Shown here one piece after another: positions 41,705 through 48,319 of a DNA stretch of 48,319 nucleotides (position 1 is its first letter; each line of letters opens with the position of its first letter). The notes under the pieces were generated by a model. That model was not told where the DNA came from. It did no database searches and saw only the letters and a program-made list of their open reading frames with translations. The stretch lies in the NCBI GenBank assembly GCA_028703835.1, contig JAQVMB010000011.1:1-48319 (forward strand), read 5' to 3'. The position numbers and the translations under genes are program-made. The DNA is from Candidatus Peribacteraceae bacterium. GTDB taxonomy: Bacteria > Patescibacteriota > Gracilibacteria > Peribacterales > Peribacteraceae.

Positions 41705-43003
41705 ATGGCACTCCATCCCCTTGCGGCCGCGCTCAATGACACGCTGTCGGGTGAGGGGTCGCGCGCAGGTTTCATGCTCTCCCGGAGAGGAAAAGAGTTG
41801 TATTTTCCGGAAGGCGGCATCGTCGCGCAGGGGCAGGAGGCGTGCGGTTCAGCGCTGAACGCGACATTGGGTATTGCGCTGGAGGATGCGGAAAACCCTC
41901 TTTGCCTTTCTTCGATCGCCGATGCCGTCAGCCTGCCGTCCCGTGCCGTGTTTTCCTATGCGCCGAGCGCGGGTGTCTTGGCGCTGCGAACGGCGTGGGT
42001 GGCGCACCAGCGTGAACGGAATCCCGCACTCCGTTTTCCTGTCAGCCTTCCGGTCGTGACATCAGGTCTCACGCATGCACTTGCCATCGCAGCCCGTCTC
42101 TTCGCAGATGAAGATGACGAGGTCATGCTCTTCGAGCCCGCATGGGATAATTACCAACTTCTGTTCGGGAGCGAATGCGGAGCCCGCTTGCGGCCGGTTC
42201 CCTTGTTCCACGGGGGTTCTTTGAATGTCGACGGCCTTCGTTCCGCGCTTAACGCAGCGGGAAACAAGTGCATCCTCCTGCTCAATTTCCCCAATAATCC
42301 CACGGGCTACACGCCGACGGATGCGGAGGCTCGTGCGCTGGCCGTCGCTGTCCGGGAGCGGGCGGAGCGCGGAGCAGACACGGTCGTGCTCGTGGACGAT
42401 GCCTATGCGGGTCTCGTGTATGAACAAGGTGTGTTTCGCGAGTCCATGGCTGTCCTGCTGGGGGATCTCCATGAGCGCGTGCTCGTCGCGAAAATCGACG
42501 GCGCTTCCAAGGAAGAATTTGCATGGGGGCTCCGCATCGGGTTCCTCACGTTCGCCGGCAAAGGTTTGACGGAGGCGGGGATGCATGCGCTCGAACAGAA
42601 AGCGGCGGGCGCGGTGCGCGCGAGCGTGTCGGGATCATGCAACCTGTCACAGCACCTGTTGCTGAAGGCGTTCGCTTCGCCGGAGTATGCCGCGGAGAGG
42701 AGGGCGCATGCGGCAACGTTGGAACGGCGTTACCACGCGTGCGTCCGCATACTGGGAGAGCGGCGTCGCCATGACCTCTTCGAAGTGTTGCCGTGCAACA
42801 GCGGATACTTCCTCTGCCTGCGTTTGACGGACGGTATTCTTGCCGATCGCGTTCGGCTCCTTCTCTTGGAACGATTCGGAACGGGCGTGATCGCGTTGCC
42901 GGGGAACCTGCTGCGTATCGCGTTCTCCGCCGTGCCCGAGGATCAGATTGCGTTGCTGTTTTCGAACATTGTCAGCGCATGCGAAGAGGCATCGGGAACG
43001 TAA
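41705..43003 (+). CDS. PLP-dependent class I/II aminotransferase
   Basis: The protein (432 aa from ATG 41705) has a fold-type I aminotransferase core: VVTSGLTHALAIAARLFAD, LNFPNNPTGYTP, VLVDDAYAGLVYEQG and KIDGASKEEFAWGLRIGFL, where the Lys of ASKEE is the likely PLP Schiff base. It resembles aspartate/aromatic aminotransferases; the substrate is undecided. The open frame runs back to 41525; ATG 41696 is an alternative start, and TACCCT lies 9 nt before 41705. The operon promoter on the other strand sits about 140 nt away, so the two are divergently transcribed. Confidence 0.85.
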   Translation: MALHPLAAALNDTLSGEGSRAGFMLSRRGKELYFPEGGIVAQGQEACGSALNATLGIALEDAENPLCLSSIADAVSLPSRAVFSYAPSAGVLALRTAWVAHQRERNPALRFPVSLPVVTSGLTHALAIAARLFADEDDEVMLFEPAWDNYQLLFGSECGARLRPVPLFHGGSLNVDGLRSALNAAGNKCILLLNFPNNPTGYTPTDAEARALAVAVRERAERGADTVVLVDDAYAGLVYEQGVFRESMAVLLGDLHERVLVAKIDGASKEEFAWGLRIGFLTFAGKGLTEAGMHALEQKAAGAVRASVSGSCNLSQHLLLKAFASPEYAAERRAHAATLERRYHACVRILGERRRHDLFEVLPCNSGYFLCLRLTDGILADRVRLLLLERFGTGVIALPGNLLRIAFSAVPEDQIALLFSNIVSACEEASGT

Positions 43004-43219
43004 GGTTTCCTGCCGAACGGATCAGAGTCGATGCGCCAATTTTCTGATGCATGATTTGCCTGTTTCTTTGCGGGTGAGAATGTGAGGTGCACGGTTGTCC
43101 TGTTTCTTTCATCAACAGCTCCTTTCATGCGTCCATTGCGATGACGAGTGGACGTTCGTTTCATTTCGGTATGGTTTTTCGCGTATCGGTGAAGGCAGTT
43201 CATTCGGTTCTTTCTTTGT

Positions 43220-43293
43220 GGGAGGGGGGGTCGGCAGGAAGGGGAGGGGGTAGTGGAAATGGGAGAGGGGCATGGAGGAAGGGGGAGGGGGGG
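43220..43293 (+). other. G-rich tract, potential G-quadruplex
   Basis: At least eight runs of three or more G occur within 74 nt, including GGGAGGGGGGG, GGGGAGGGGG and GGGGGAGGGGGGG. It lies in the 314-nt gap between the convergent aminotransferase and FAD/Rieske genes. The rest of that gap (43004-43219) shows no gene or clear terminator. Confidence 0.75.
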
Positions 43294-43317
43294 TCTGTGC
43301 GTGAGAAAGAGGTTATT

Positions 43318-44874
43318 CTAGGAATGATGTCGTCGTTCCGCTCGTTGTTTTTCTTCCTGGAGATCCTGGATGGACGGTCCGTTGAGTGCGAGGCCTTTGG
43401 CGCTGAAGCGCGAGCCGTGGCAGCCGCAGTCCCAGGTTTTTTCGAACGCGTTCCAGGAGAGCGGGCATCCCCTGTGCGGGCAGAGGGCGGAGCGGACGTG
43501 CAGTTCACCCTTTTCATCGCGGTAGACGGCAAGGGGAGACCCCCCCTCTTGCTGCAGCACCGCTCCCGTTCCGGGCGCCGGTGTTTCGGGTGAGATATCC
43601 GGTTGTCTTCGGAAACGTCGGGCGAATTGTGCCAGCGTATGCATGTTCTCGCGGGCATACGCGCCCAGCGCTTTGGCCGCGGCTCGTCCCGGGTCGTAGA
43701 GATCGGCCCAAGGATTCTTTTTTCCCATGATGAGATCCGACAGGAGCAGCCCGGCGATCGTGCCGTGGGTCATGCCCATGCCGGAGTCGCCGGTGGCGAT
43801 GTAGATATGACGGGAACCCGGTTTCCGTCCGATCATCGCAAGGCCGTCCACGGTTTCCATCACTTGCCCCGACCAGCGGTAAGAGACGGCGTTCGCCATG
43901 GGGAATCGCTCCCGCGTCCACATCTCCAGGCGGTCAAACAGCACCGCCGCAGGCTCATGTTCCTCCCCCGAGCGGTGGTCTTCGCCGCCCGTGATCAGCA
44001 GGTCACGGCCGTCTTTCCGTATCTGCGTGCGCACGTAATGGTAGGGATCCGCTGTGTCCCAGAACAGGGCCGGCTCGACGGATCCCGCCGGGACGTCGAG
44101 GCCGATGACGTAGGTGCGGTACGGCGCCTGCTTGGCGTAGATGGCAGCATTGTCGATGATGGGGCAGTTGGTGGCCAACACGGCCGCTTTGCAGGTGACC
44201 ATCCGGTTCTCGGACGTGCGGACCGCGATCGAGCCATCATTTTCTTCCACGCCGCTCACGTGCGTGCCGGTGTACACATGCCCGTGGTGGCGTTCGATTT
44301 CTTCCCCGAGGCCGCGAAGGTAGTGCAGGGGATGGAATTGCGCTTGCCGGGGAAAGTGCAGGCAGGGGCCGGTGTCGAATGCCGTGACGGGGGCGTTGCG
44401 GAGGAATGCGACGTTGCCGAGGCCCGCCTGTCCTGCGGCGGCTTGTTCCTGTCGCAAGAGCTCTTCTTCGTGCCCCGGCGCGAGGAACAGGTAGCCGTCC
44501 ACGCGCAGGAAATCACAATCGATCCCCAAGCCGCGCACGTGGCGTTCGATGAAATCGATGGCGGCGGTGTGGCTCTCCGCGGCGAGCCGGGCTCCCTCCC
44601 TGCCGCGGTGCTTTCGGATGTCCAGGTAGCGGTCATCCAATGCGTTGCTCAGGTGGGCGGTCGTCCGTTCGGTCTGGCCGCTCCCGACGGTGCCGTGGTC
44701 CACCACCATGACGTTTTCCCCTTCCTGCAAGAGCCGGAGGGCCGTGGTGAGCCCCGCGATACCCGCGCCCACGACGCAGACATCGGTTTCCCTGTCATCT
44801 TCCAGCGGGTGGAGCGGCCAAGCGGGGGCCGTATCCATCCAAGGGGAACGGCTCTGTCCGCCGTGGCGAGGCAT
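43318..44874 (-). CDS. FAD-dependent oxidoreductase with C-terminal Rieske 2Fe-2S domain
   Basis: The 518-aa protein has a DAO-type FAD fold: VCVVGAGIAGLTTALRLL near 33, VVDHGTVGSGQTERTTAHLS, YRWSGQVMETVDGLAMIG and IYIATGDSGMGMTHGTIAG near 365. A Rieske domain at about 430-505 has ligands CPHRGCPLSW and DCGCHGSRFS (CxH...CxxH). Proteins of this architecture are found in many bacteria; their substrates and partners are largely unknown. No signal peptide. The Rieske centre would pass electrons between FAD and an external carrier. It appears monocistronic. Confidence 0.92.
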   Translation of the reverse strand: MPRHGGQSRSPWMDTAPAWPLHPLEDDRETDVCVVGAGIAGLTTALRLLQEGENVMVVDHGTVGSGQTERTTAHLSNALDDRYLDIRKHRGREGARLAAESHTAAIDFIERHVRGLGIDCDFLRVDGYLFLAPGHEEELLRQEQAAAGQAGLGNVAFLRNAPVTAFDTGPCLHFPRQAQFHPLHYLRGLGEEIERHHGHVYTGTHVSGVEENDGSIAVRTSENRMVTCKAAVLATNCPIIDNAAIYAKQAPYRTYVIGLDVPAGSVEPALFWDTADPYHYVRTQIRKDGRDLLITGGEDHRSGEEHEPAAVLFDRLEMWTRERFPMANAVSYRWSGQVMETVDGLAMIGRKPGSRHIYIATGDSGMGMTHGTIAGLLLSDLIMGKKNPWADLYDPGRAAAKALGAYARENMHTLAQFARRFRRQPDISPETPAPGTGAVLQQEGGSPLAVYRDEKGELHVRSALCPHRGCPLSWNAFEKTWDCGCHGSRFSAKGLALNGPSIQDLQEEKQRAERRHHS

Positions 44875-44932
44875 GGATTGGAGAGGGAAAGGCCGGCAAG
44901 AACAACGGCTCCCGCGGCCGATGCGGGATGTC

Positions 44933-45178
44933 CTACGGCGCCGTCCGGAACATCTTGATGATGGCCAGGAGGAGGACCGCGCCGATGATGGAGGTGATCA
45001 GCGAACCGACGAACCCGTACGTGGTCACGCCCAAGAGGTCGAAGATGTAGCCGCCGATGATGGCCCCGATGATACCGACGACGATGTCACCGACGAGGCC
45101 GAAGCCGTGGCCTTTCACGACCTGTGCGGCGATCCACCCGGCGATGAGGCCGACGAGGATGAATGCGATGAGATCCAT
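44933..45178 (-). CDS. GlsB/YeaQ/YmgE-family membrane protein
   Basis: The 81-aa protein has three hydrophobic helices and the family glycine pattern: AFILVGLIAGWIAAQVVKG, GLVGDIVVGIIGAIIGGYIF and GSLITSIIGAVLLLAIIKM. Members, also called transglycosylase-associated proteins, are linked to stress responses, but their molecular activity is not established. The next gene upstream on the strand is about 200 nt away. Confidence 0.92.
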   Translation of the reverse strand: MDLIAFILVGLIAGWIAAQVVKGHGFGLVGDIVVGIIGAIIGGYIFDLLGVTTYGFVGSLITSIIGAVLLLAIIKMFRTAP

Positions 45179-45379
45179 ATGCGGACGAGGAGAAGGAATG
45201 CGTCATTTCTGACGAAAAGCCCGCTATCCGCTTACCGCGAAATCATTGACGCTGTTCCCTGATCATTTCTATTGCTAAAGCCGTTTCTCTCTTTGCATGC
45301 AAGCAACGAGGGCATTGTTGATCTGGTTCCCATTCGCAAATTTCGAAGAGGCCGGTCTTTTCAGAGAGGAATTCATGCT

Positions 45380-45655
45380 CTATTTCGTCTCTTTCGGCTC
45401 TTGCGGCGGGCGCTTTCTTTTCAGTTCTTCATACGTCGCATAGTACGTATCACCGGCGTCGCCGACGAAGCCGAGCGCCTTCTTGAGGATGCGTGTGAGA
45501 CGGCTTTTGGTCGTCGATGGTTGCAGGGGTGAAGCGGAGGGTTGTGATGCCGCTTTCCGCATCGTCCGGAACCCCCATTCTCCCAGCCGATCCATGCCGT
45601 GCTGGAGGTGCGCGAGGCCGTTGCCGATGAGACGTGCAGTTGCGGATCGTTTCAT
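45380..45655 (-). CDS. Hypothetical basic protein
   Basis: The 91-aa protein is rich in Lys, Arg, Ser and Pro, with a short helical middle (RLTRILKKALGFVGDAGDTYYATYEELK). I recognise no family. Support comes from TGC-TACGAT ending 7 nt before the ATG. The 200 nt between this gene and the GlsB gene hold nothing clear. Confidence 0.5.
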   Translation of the reverse strand: MKRSATARLIGNGLAHLQHGMDRLGEWGFRTMRKAASQPSASPLQPSTTKSRLTRILKKALGFVGDAGDTYYATYEELKRKRPPQEPKETK

Positions 45656-45662
45656 GCAAGTG

Positions 45663-45671
45663 ATCGTAGCA
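45663..45671 (-). promoter_or_regulatory. Extended -10 before the 91-aa gene
   Basis: On the minus strand TGC-TACGAT ends 7 nt before the ATG at 45655, without a Shine-Dalgarno. Confidence 0.5.
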
Positions 45672-45722
45672 CAGCATGATGATCGGTTGCGGTATTAACC
45701 CATGAATTTGCGTATTTGAGAC

Positions 45723-46232
45723 ATGCGGATTCTTCCTTTTTTCGAAAGAATCGTTTCTTACGGTCGTCTCATCATGCGGGAATTCATGCATGTGAATCGC
45801 CTTCTCCTGATGGCAGCGCTTCATTTCATAGCCATGTACGTGCTTATGTACGCCATGGTCGATCGTTTCGGGAACATCTTTCCCAATCTCAATAACTTCT
45901 ACATGGCGGGCATCATGACATCCCCCATGCTGCTCATTGAAGGTTTTCTGATGGGGTCCATGTACCGTAACAAGCGCGCGCTGTACGCAGTGATGGGGGC
46001 GAGTGCGGCGGTATTTGTCGTATGTTTTACTTTCATACGGTTGCAGACCGCCATCGGCGACAGGGAGTTCCTTCGTTCTATGATTCCCCATCATGCCGGG
46101 GCCATCTTGATGTGCGGGAAGGCGCCCCTCGAAGACGCGGAACTGCGGGAGCTCTGCCGGTCCATCATCCGGTCCCAACAGGCGGAAATCGACCAAATGA
46201 AACGGATCATGGAACGATTGGATGCCGGGTAG
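45723..46232 (+). CDS. DUF305-domain membrane protein
   Basis: The 169-aa protein has about three membrane helices (LLLMAALHFIAMYVLMYAM, MLLIEGFLMGSM, LYAVMGASAAVFVVCFTF). A C-terminal DUF305 segment follows: FLRSMIPHHAGAILMC, then LCRSIIRSQQAEIDQMKRIM. The HH pair is characteristic; DUF305 proteins are ferritin-like helical bundles, often near metal-handling genes, though none is here. An inner ATG at 45774 is an alternative start. Confidence 0.85.
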   Translation: MRILPFFERIVSYGRLIMREFMHVNRLLLMAALHFIAMYVLMYAMVDRFGNIFPNLNNFYMAGIMTSPMLLIEGFLMGSMYRNKRALYAVMGASAAVFVVCFTFIRLQTAIGDREFLRSMIPHHAGAILMCGKAPLEDAELRELCRSIIRSQQAEIDQMKRIMERLDAG

Positions 46233-46254
46233 TTGTATTGCCGGTTCGTTCGGG

Positions 46255-46329
46255 TGGAGCGGGCGAGCGGAATCGAACCGCCCTTCCCAGCTTGGAAGGC
46301 TGGTGTAATAGCCACTATACGACGCCCGC
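46255..46329 (-). tRNA. tRNA-Gly(TCC)
   Basis: The minus strand gives a 75-nt cloverleaf: acceptor GCGGGCG with CGCCCGC, anticodon stem CCAGC/GCTGG with loop CTTCCAA (anticodon TCC), T-arm GGTTCGATTCC, discriminator T and an encoded CCA. Confidence 0.96.
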
Positions 46330-46487
46330 GCTGTTGTGAAGAAACCGGGGAGAGTATAGGTCAGTTTGGGGAGTTGTGAAGCTGTCTTGCAGCCCGGGAA
46401 TGCGCTCCTTTTCACCTTTCTCTCTTGTGTTCAAGATGGGAATGGATACACTGCGGTTCTTCTTTTTCCCCCGTGTTTATGTTGCAC

Positions 46488-46661
46488 ATGAATGGTCCGG
46501 AAGGCGCCTCCGCTTTGTTTGCTTCCGGGGCTTGGGACAGGCCGGATGGAGAGCCGTCCTTTCAGCACGGCCTCATCGAGACGACGCACGCGATCGAAGC
46601 TCTGATGAACAAGAGGACTCCAGCGGATTTGGAACCTCCCGTCGAGAGGCACGCAGACTGA
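46488..46661 (+). CDS. Possible small protein
   Basis: A 57-aa frame (MNGPEGASALFASGAWDRPD...) in an otherwise empty gap between tRNA-Gly and yidD. ATG 46479 would add three residues. I recognise no family and see no Shine-Dalgarno; support is weak. Confidence 0.3.
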   Translation: MNGPEGASALFASGAWDRPDGEPSFQHGLIETTHAIEALMNKRTPADLEPPVERHAD

Positions 46662-46685
46662 CGCACGTGATATTTTCGTGCGTTG

Positions 46686-46976
46686 TCACGGTATTCTTTT
46701 CGCAAGTGCCCGCAGTTTCGCATCGCTCGGTTTCCGCCACGGGTGGCACGTGAGGACGCGCATGGTTCCCAGCAGCGTCCCCAGGACGAAGCCGCGTTCG
46801 CGGATTTGTTCCAGCGTGTACATGGAACAGGTCGGATCATGGCGGCAGTAGCCGTAGGCGTAGAGATGGCGCAGCGGCCCGTGGTCGGGAGAGAGCGTCT
46901 GCTGGTATCCGCGGAGGAGGAGGATCGCGGCGTTGCGGGGCAGGTGCCAGAGCGTGCGAAAGAGTGTTCGTACCAT
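46686..46976 (-). CDS. yidD: Membrane protein insertion efficiency factor YidD
   Basis: The 96-aa protein carries the YidD signature: LLRGYQQTLSPDHGP, then GYCRHDPTCSMYTLEQIRERG and, near the end, RVLTCHPWR. The three conserved cysteines are present. YidD is a small amphipathic protein that helps YidC insert membrane proteins. ATG 46976 fits the family; the frame extends to a GTG at 47000, which is only 2 nt after a TACAAT box (47003-47008) and so is unlikely. yidC and rnpA, its usual neighbours, are absent here. Confidence 0.88.
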   Translation of the reverse strand: MVRTLFRTLWHLPRNAAILLLRGYQQTLSPDHGPLRHLYAYGYCRHDPTCSMYTLEQIRERGFVLGTLLGTMRVLTCHPWRKPSDAKLRALAKRIP

Positions 46977-47048
46977 GAATCGCTTGATCGGGAATTGCAC
47001 CTATTGTAGATGCGCAGTACCATCTCCCGTAATCATTTCCCGCGTTCC

Positions 47049-47315
47049 ATGCCGCCCATCACGTCCGTCGACGTCCTCATGTTCCTCTACATCCTGGTGG
47101 GGATCATGCTCGTCGTGGTGCTCTACCACGCCTTGTTCCTCTTCGTGGATCTGCGGCGGGTGATGAAGCGCGTCGAGCGCCTCACGTCCCAGGTGGAGCA
47201 GGTCATTTTGAAGCCGCTGGCCATCGCAGACCAGGCGTTGAACGCCATCATGGAGCTCTTCCAGCACGGCGCGAAGAAGAAAGGCAAGAACTTCGATCAC
47301 CGGAAAGTCGACTGA
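47049..47315 (+). CDS. Small single-helix membrane protein with coiled coil
   Basis: The 88-aa protein has one N-terminal membrane helix (VLMFLYILVGIMLVVVLYHALFLFV), followed by a heptad-like stretch (RVMKRVERLTSQVEQVILKPL) and a basic tail. It is similar in layout to DUF948-type proteins. It ends 3 nt before the next gene, so both form an operon. ATG 47010 would add 13 residues. Confidence 0.6.
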   Translation: MPPITSVDVLMFLYILVGIMLVVVLYHALFLFVDLRRVMKRVERLTSQVEQVILKPLAIADQALNAIMELFQHGAKKKGKNFDHRKVD

Positions 47316-47318
47316 CCC

Positions 47319-47654
47319 ATGCCGAAAAACGTTCCTTCCCCGGAGGCCAGGCTCACCGATTCCCTCGACCGGTTGAACGGCACCATCGAGACGTTGCCGC
47401 GGAAGTACCGACATATCCTGTCGCCGGGGCGGAACCTCATTTTTTCGTTCCTGCGCGGCATTGCCAGCGGACTGGGCGTTTTGGTGGCGGTGGCGATTAT
47501 CGTGCCGCTCCTCGTCACGTTCCTTCGCAGCGTCAATTGGGTGCCGATCATCGGCAACTTCGTCAATGATGTCGCCGAGCAGATGGAACAGGCGCGGGTG
47601 GAGCGGGGGAGCGGGCGCGGCAGCATGCGTTCCCTCAACGGGGAACTCAAATGA
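47319..47654 (+). CDS. DUF5665-like membrane protein
   Basis: The 111-aa protein has a pattern typical of DUF5665: IFSFLRGIASGLGVLVAVAIIVPLLVTFLRSVNWVPIIGNFV, one strong membrane helix followed by the IPxIG turn, and then a helical tail (VNDVAEQMEQARVE). The function of the family is unknown. The gene directly follows the single-helix protein gene and overlaps the stop of the convergent gene by 8 nt. Confidence 0.75.
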   Translation: MPKNVPSPEARLTDSLDRLNGTIETLPRKYRHILSPGRNLIFSFLRGIASGLGVLVAVAIIVPLLVTFLRSVNWVPIIGNFVNDVAEQMEQARVERGSGRGSMRSLNGELK

Positions 47655-48156
47655 TGGACTGCTTATCGATGAAGACGCGGATGAAGAGCCGCTTCAGCAC
47701 GTCGATGGATGCTTCGAACAGCTCCTTGAGGAGCGCGTTCAGGCGGCGGATGCGCGCGTAGATCTGGTTCAGGCGGAATGCCTCGCCGGGGCGTGAGCCG
47801 CGGCCGTTCTTGCGTGCGATTCTTCGCAGGTGGTTCACTTCCTGTTCGATGTGTTTCGCGAGTTGCCGCTGGAGGGTCGCCGTATCCGACGGCATCGTGG
47901 CGATGGCGATGTCGCGCGCCGATTGTCCCGCGGATCCCTGTCCCGCCGCCAAGCCGGTGCCTGCGCTCGCGCCGCCCAAATCGCCGGAGCGGTCTTCGCC
48001 CAGGAGTTCACTCACGCGTTCGGGGGCGGCCTGGAGGGCATCCACCATTTCCGTGATGGCGCGCAGCGTCTTCGGCTGGCTGACCACCAGCTTCGTCGTC
48101 TCCACGGATGCGTTTTTTGTGGGCCCTTGTTCAGGGGAGGTTCGGAGAGCCATCAT
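47647..48156 (-). CDS. Hypothetical helical protein
   Basis: The 169-aa protein has a Gly/Ala/Ser-rich centre (GGASAGTGLAAGQGSAG) linking two helical parts. The second (LQRQLAKHIEQEVNHLRRIA ... LNALLKELFEASIDVLKRLFI) looks like a long amphipathic helix pair. I recognise no family. ATG 48156 and 48153 are both possible; the frame to 48189 overlaps the transposase stop. A TTGACT lies upstream at the border of the insertion sequence. Confidence 0.55.
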   Translation of the reverse strand: MMALRTSPEQGPTKNASVETTKLVVSQPKTLRAITEMVDALQAAPERVSELLGEDRSGDLGGASAGTGLAAGQGSAGQSARDIAIATMPSDTATLQRQLAKHIEQEVNHLRRIARKNGRGSRPGEAFRLNQIYARIRRLNALLKELFEASIDVLKRLFIRVFIDKQSII

Positions 48157-48185
48157 TGCTATTTTCTCTTTTTCTAGCGGAAAAG

Positions 48186-48317
48186 TCAATTGTTGTTAGG
48201 TTGCAGCATTGACCTTACACAAGAGGATTCGGGAAGAAGGGCTTCGCAGACCACCTGAGCGGGGGTCTTTTTCTGCATGCCCATGCCGAGGTGGATCTTG
48301 TGGTAGTTGTACCAGAC
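48186..48317 (-). CDS. IS481/IS3-type integrase-like transposase, C-terminal end (partial)
   Basis: The minus strand is open from the window edge to TGA at 48186-48188 and gives 43 residues. VWYNYHKIHLGMGMQKKTPAQ matches the end of the rve integrase core in IS481/IS3-family transposases. The catalytic DDE part lies outside the window. Confidence 0.75.
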   Translation of the reverse strand, partial: VWYNYHKIHLGMGMQKKTPAQVVCEALLPESSCVRSMLQPNNN

Positions 48318-48319
48318 GA

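Noticed and set aside
1-48319. CRISPR array or phage-defence island
   Set aside because: No regularly spaced direct repeats with unique spacers are present, and no Cas, restriction or toxin-antitoxin genes were recognised.
1-48319. Alternative genetic code with UGA as glycine (as in Gracilibacteria/Absconditabacteria)
   Set aside because: Many well-defined genes (gyrA, trpS, purP, pgi, dsbA-like) end at TGA at the expected family length, and no in-frame TGA is needed inside conserved genes.

Overview
This 48.3-kb window is a dense, GC-rich bacterial chromosomal segment using the standard code (TGA, TAA and TAG all act as stops). Several traits suggest a Candidate Phyla Radiation (Patescibacteria) bacterium, perhaps of the Peribacteria/Peregrinibacteria type: a TraG/VirD4-like ATPase fused to a long N-terminal region, a compact HrcA, a DnaX without its zinc module, a translation-factor-like beta barrel with a lysine-rich tail, a PurP-type ATP-grasp ligase, and many orphan proteins. 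That placement is an inference from gene content, not from a marker tree.

Layout. Both edges lie inside transposase 3' ends (IS1595-like at the left, IS481/IS3-like integrase at the right). 0.2-8.3 kb: purP, tRNA-Ala, an elongation-factor-like protein, thioredoxin plus a small membrane protein, pgi, ruvA, an M23 peptidase, a small membrane protein and rsmI. 8.4-15.5 kb: gyrA, rpmE, hrcA with a CIRCE operator, and the TraG-like ATPase. 15.5-16.2 kb has no convincing gene but looks like a separate minus-strand transcription unit. 16.2-25.5 kb: a secreted thioredoxin-like protein, the folate pair (5-formyl-THF cyclo-ligase and glyA), dnaX, a DsbA-like lipoprotein, a DM13 lipoprotein, a 609-aa orphan and dcd. 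25.8-36.7 kb: tRNA-Val, a soluble PAS histidine kinase, an M20-type peptidase, an orphan with a GNAT-like C-terminus, an RluA-type pseudouridine synthase, trpS, maf, an inositol-monophosphatase-family enzyme, a YgjP-type metallopeptidase and two cell-envelope orphans. 36.8-41.5 kb: a three-gene alpha-glucan operon (GT4 glycosyltransferase, GH57, GH15). 41.7-48.2 kb: an aminotransferase, an FAD oxidoreductase with a Rieske domain, GlsB/YeaQ, DUF305, tRNA-Gly, YidD, a DUF5665 protein and small orphans.

Two genome-wide habits stand out. First, many genes have a -10-like hexamer (often extended, TGCTAnnnT) only 6-11 nt before the ATG and no Shine-Dalgarno, as expected for leaderless mRNAs; only a few small genes with longer leaders show a clear Shine-Dalgarno. 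Second, the spacers hold many different families of short word-like repeats, usually as imperfect inverted pairs, and some of these also lie inside coding regions (purP, rsmI, the GH57 C-terminus), where they are read in frame as extra peptide.
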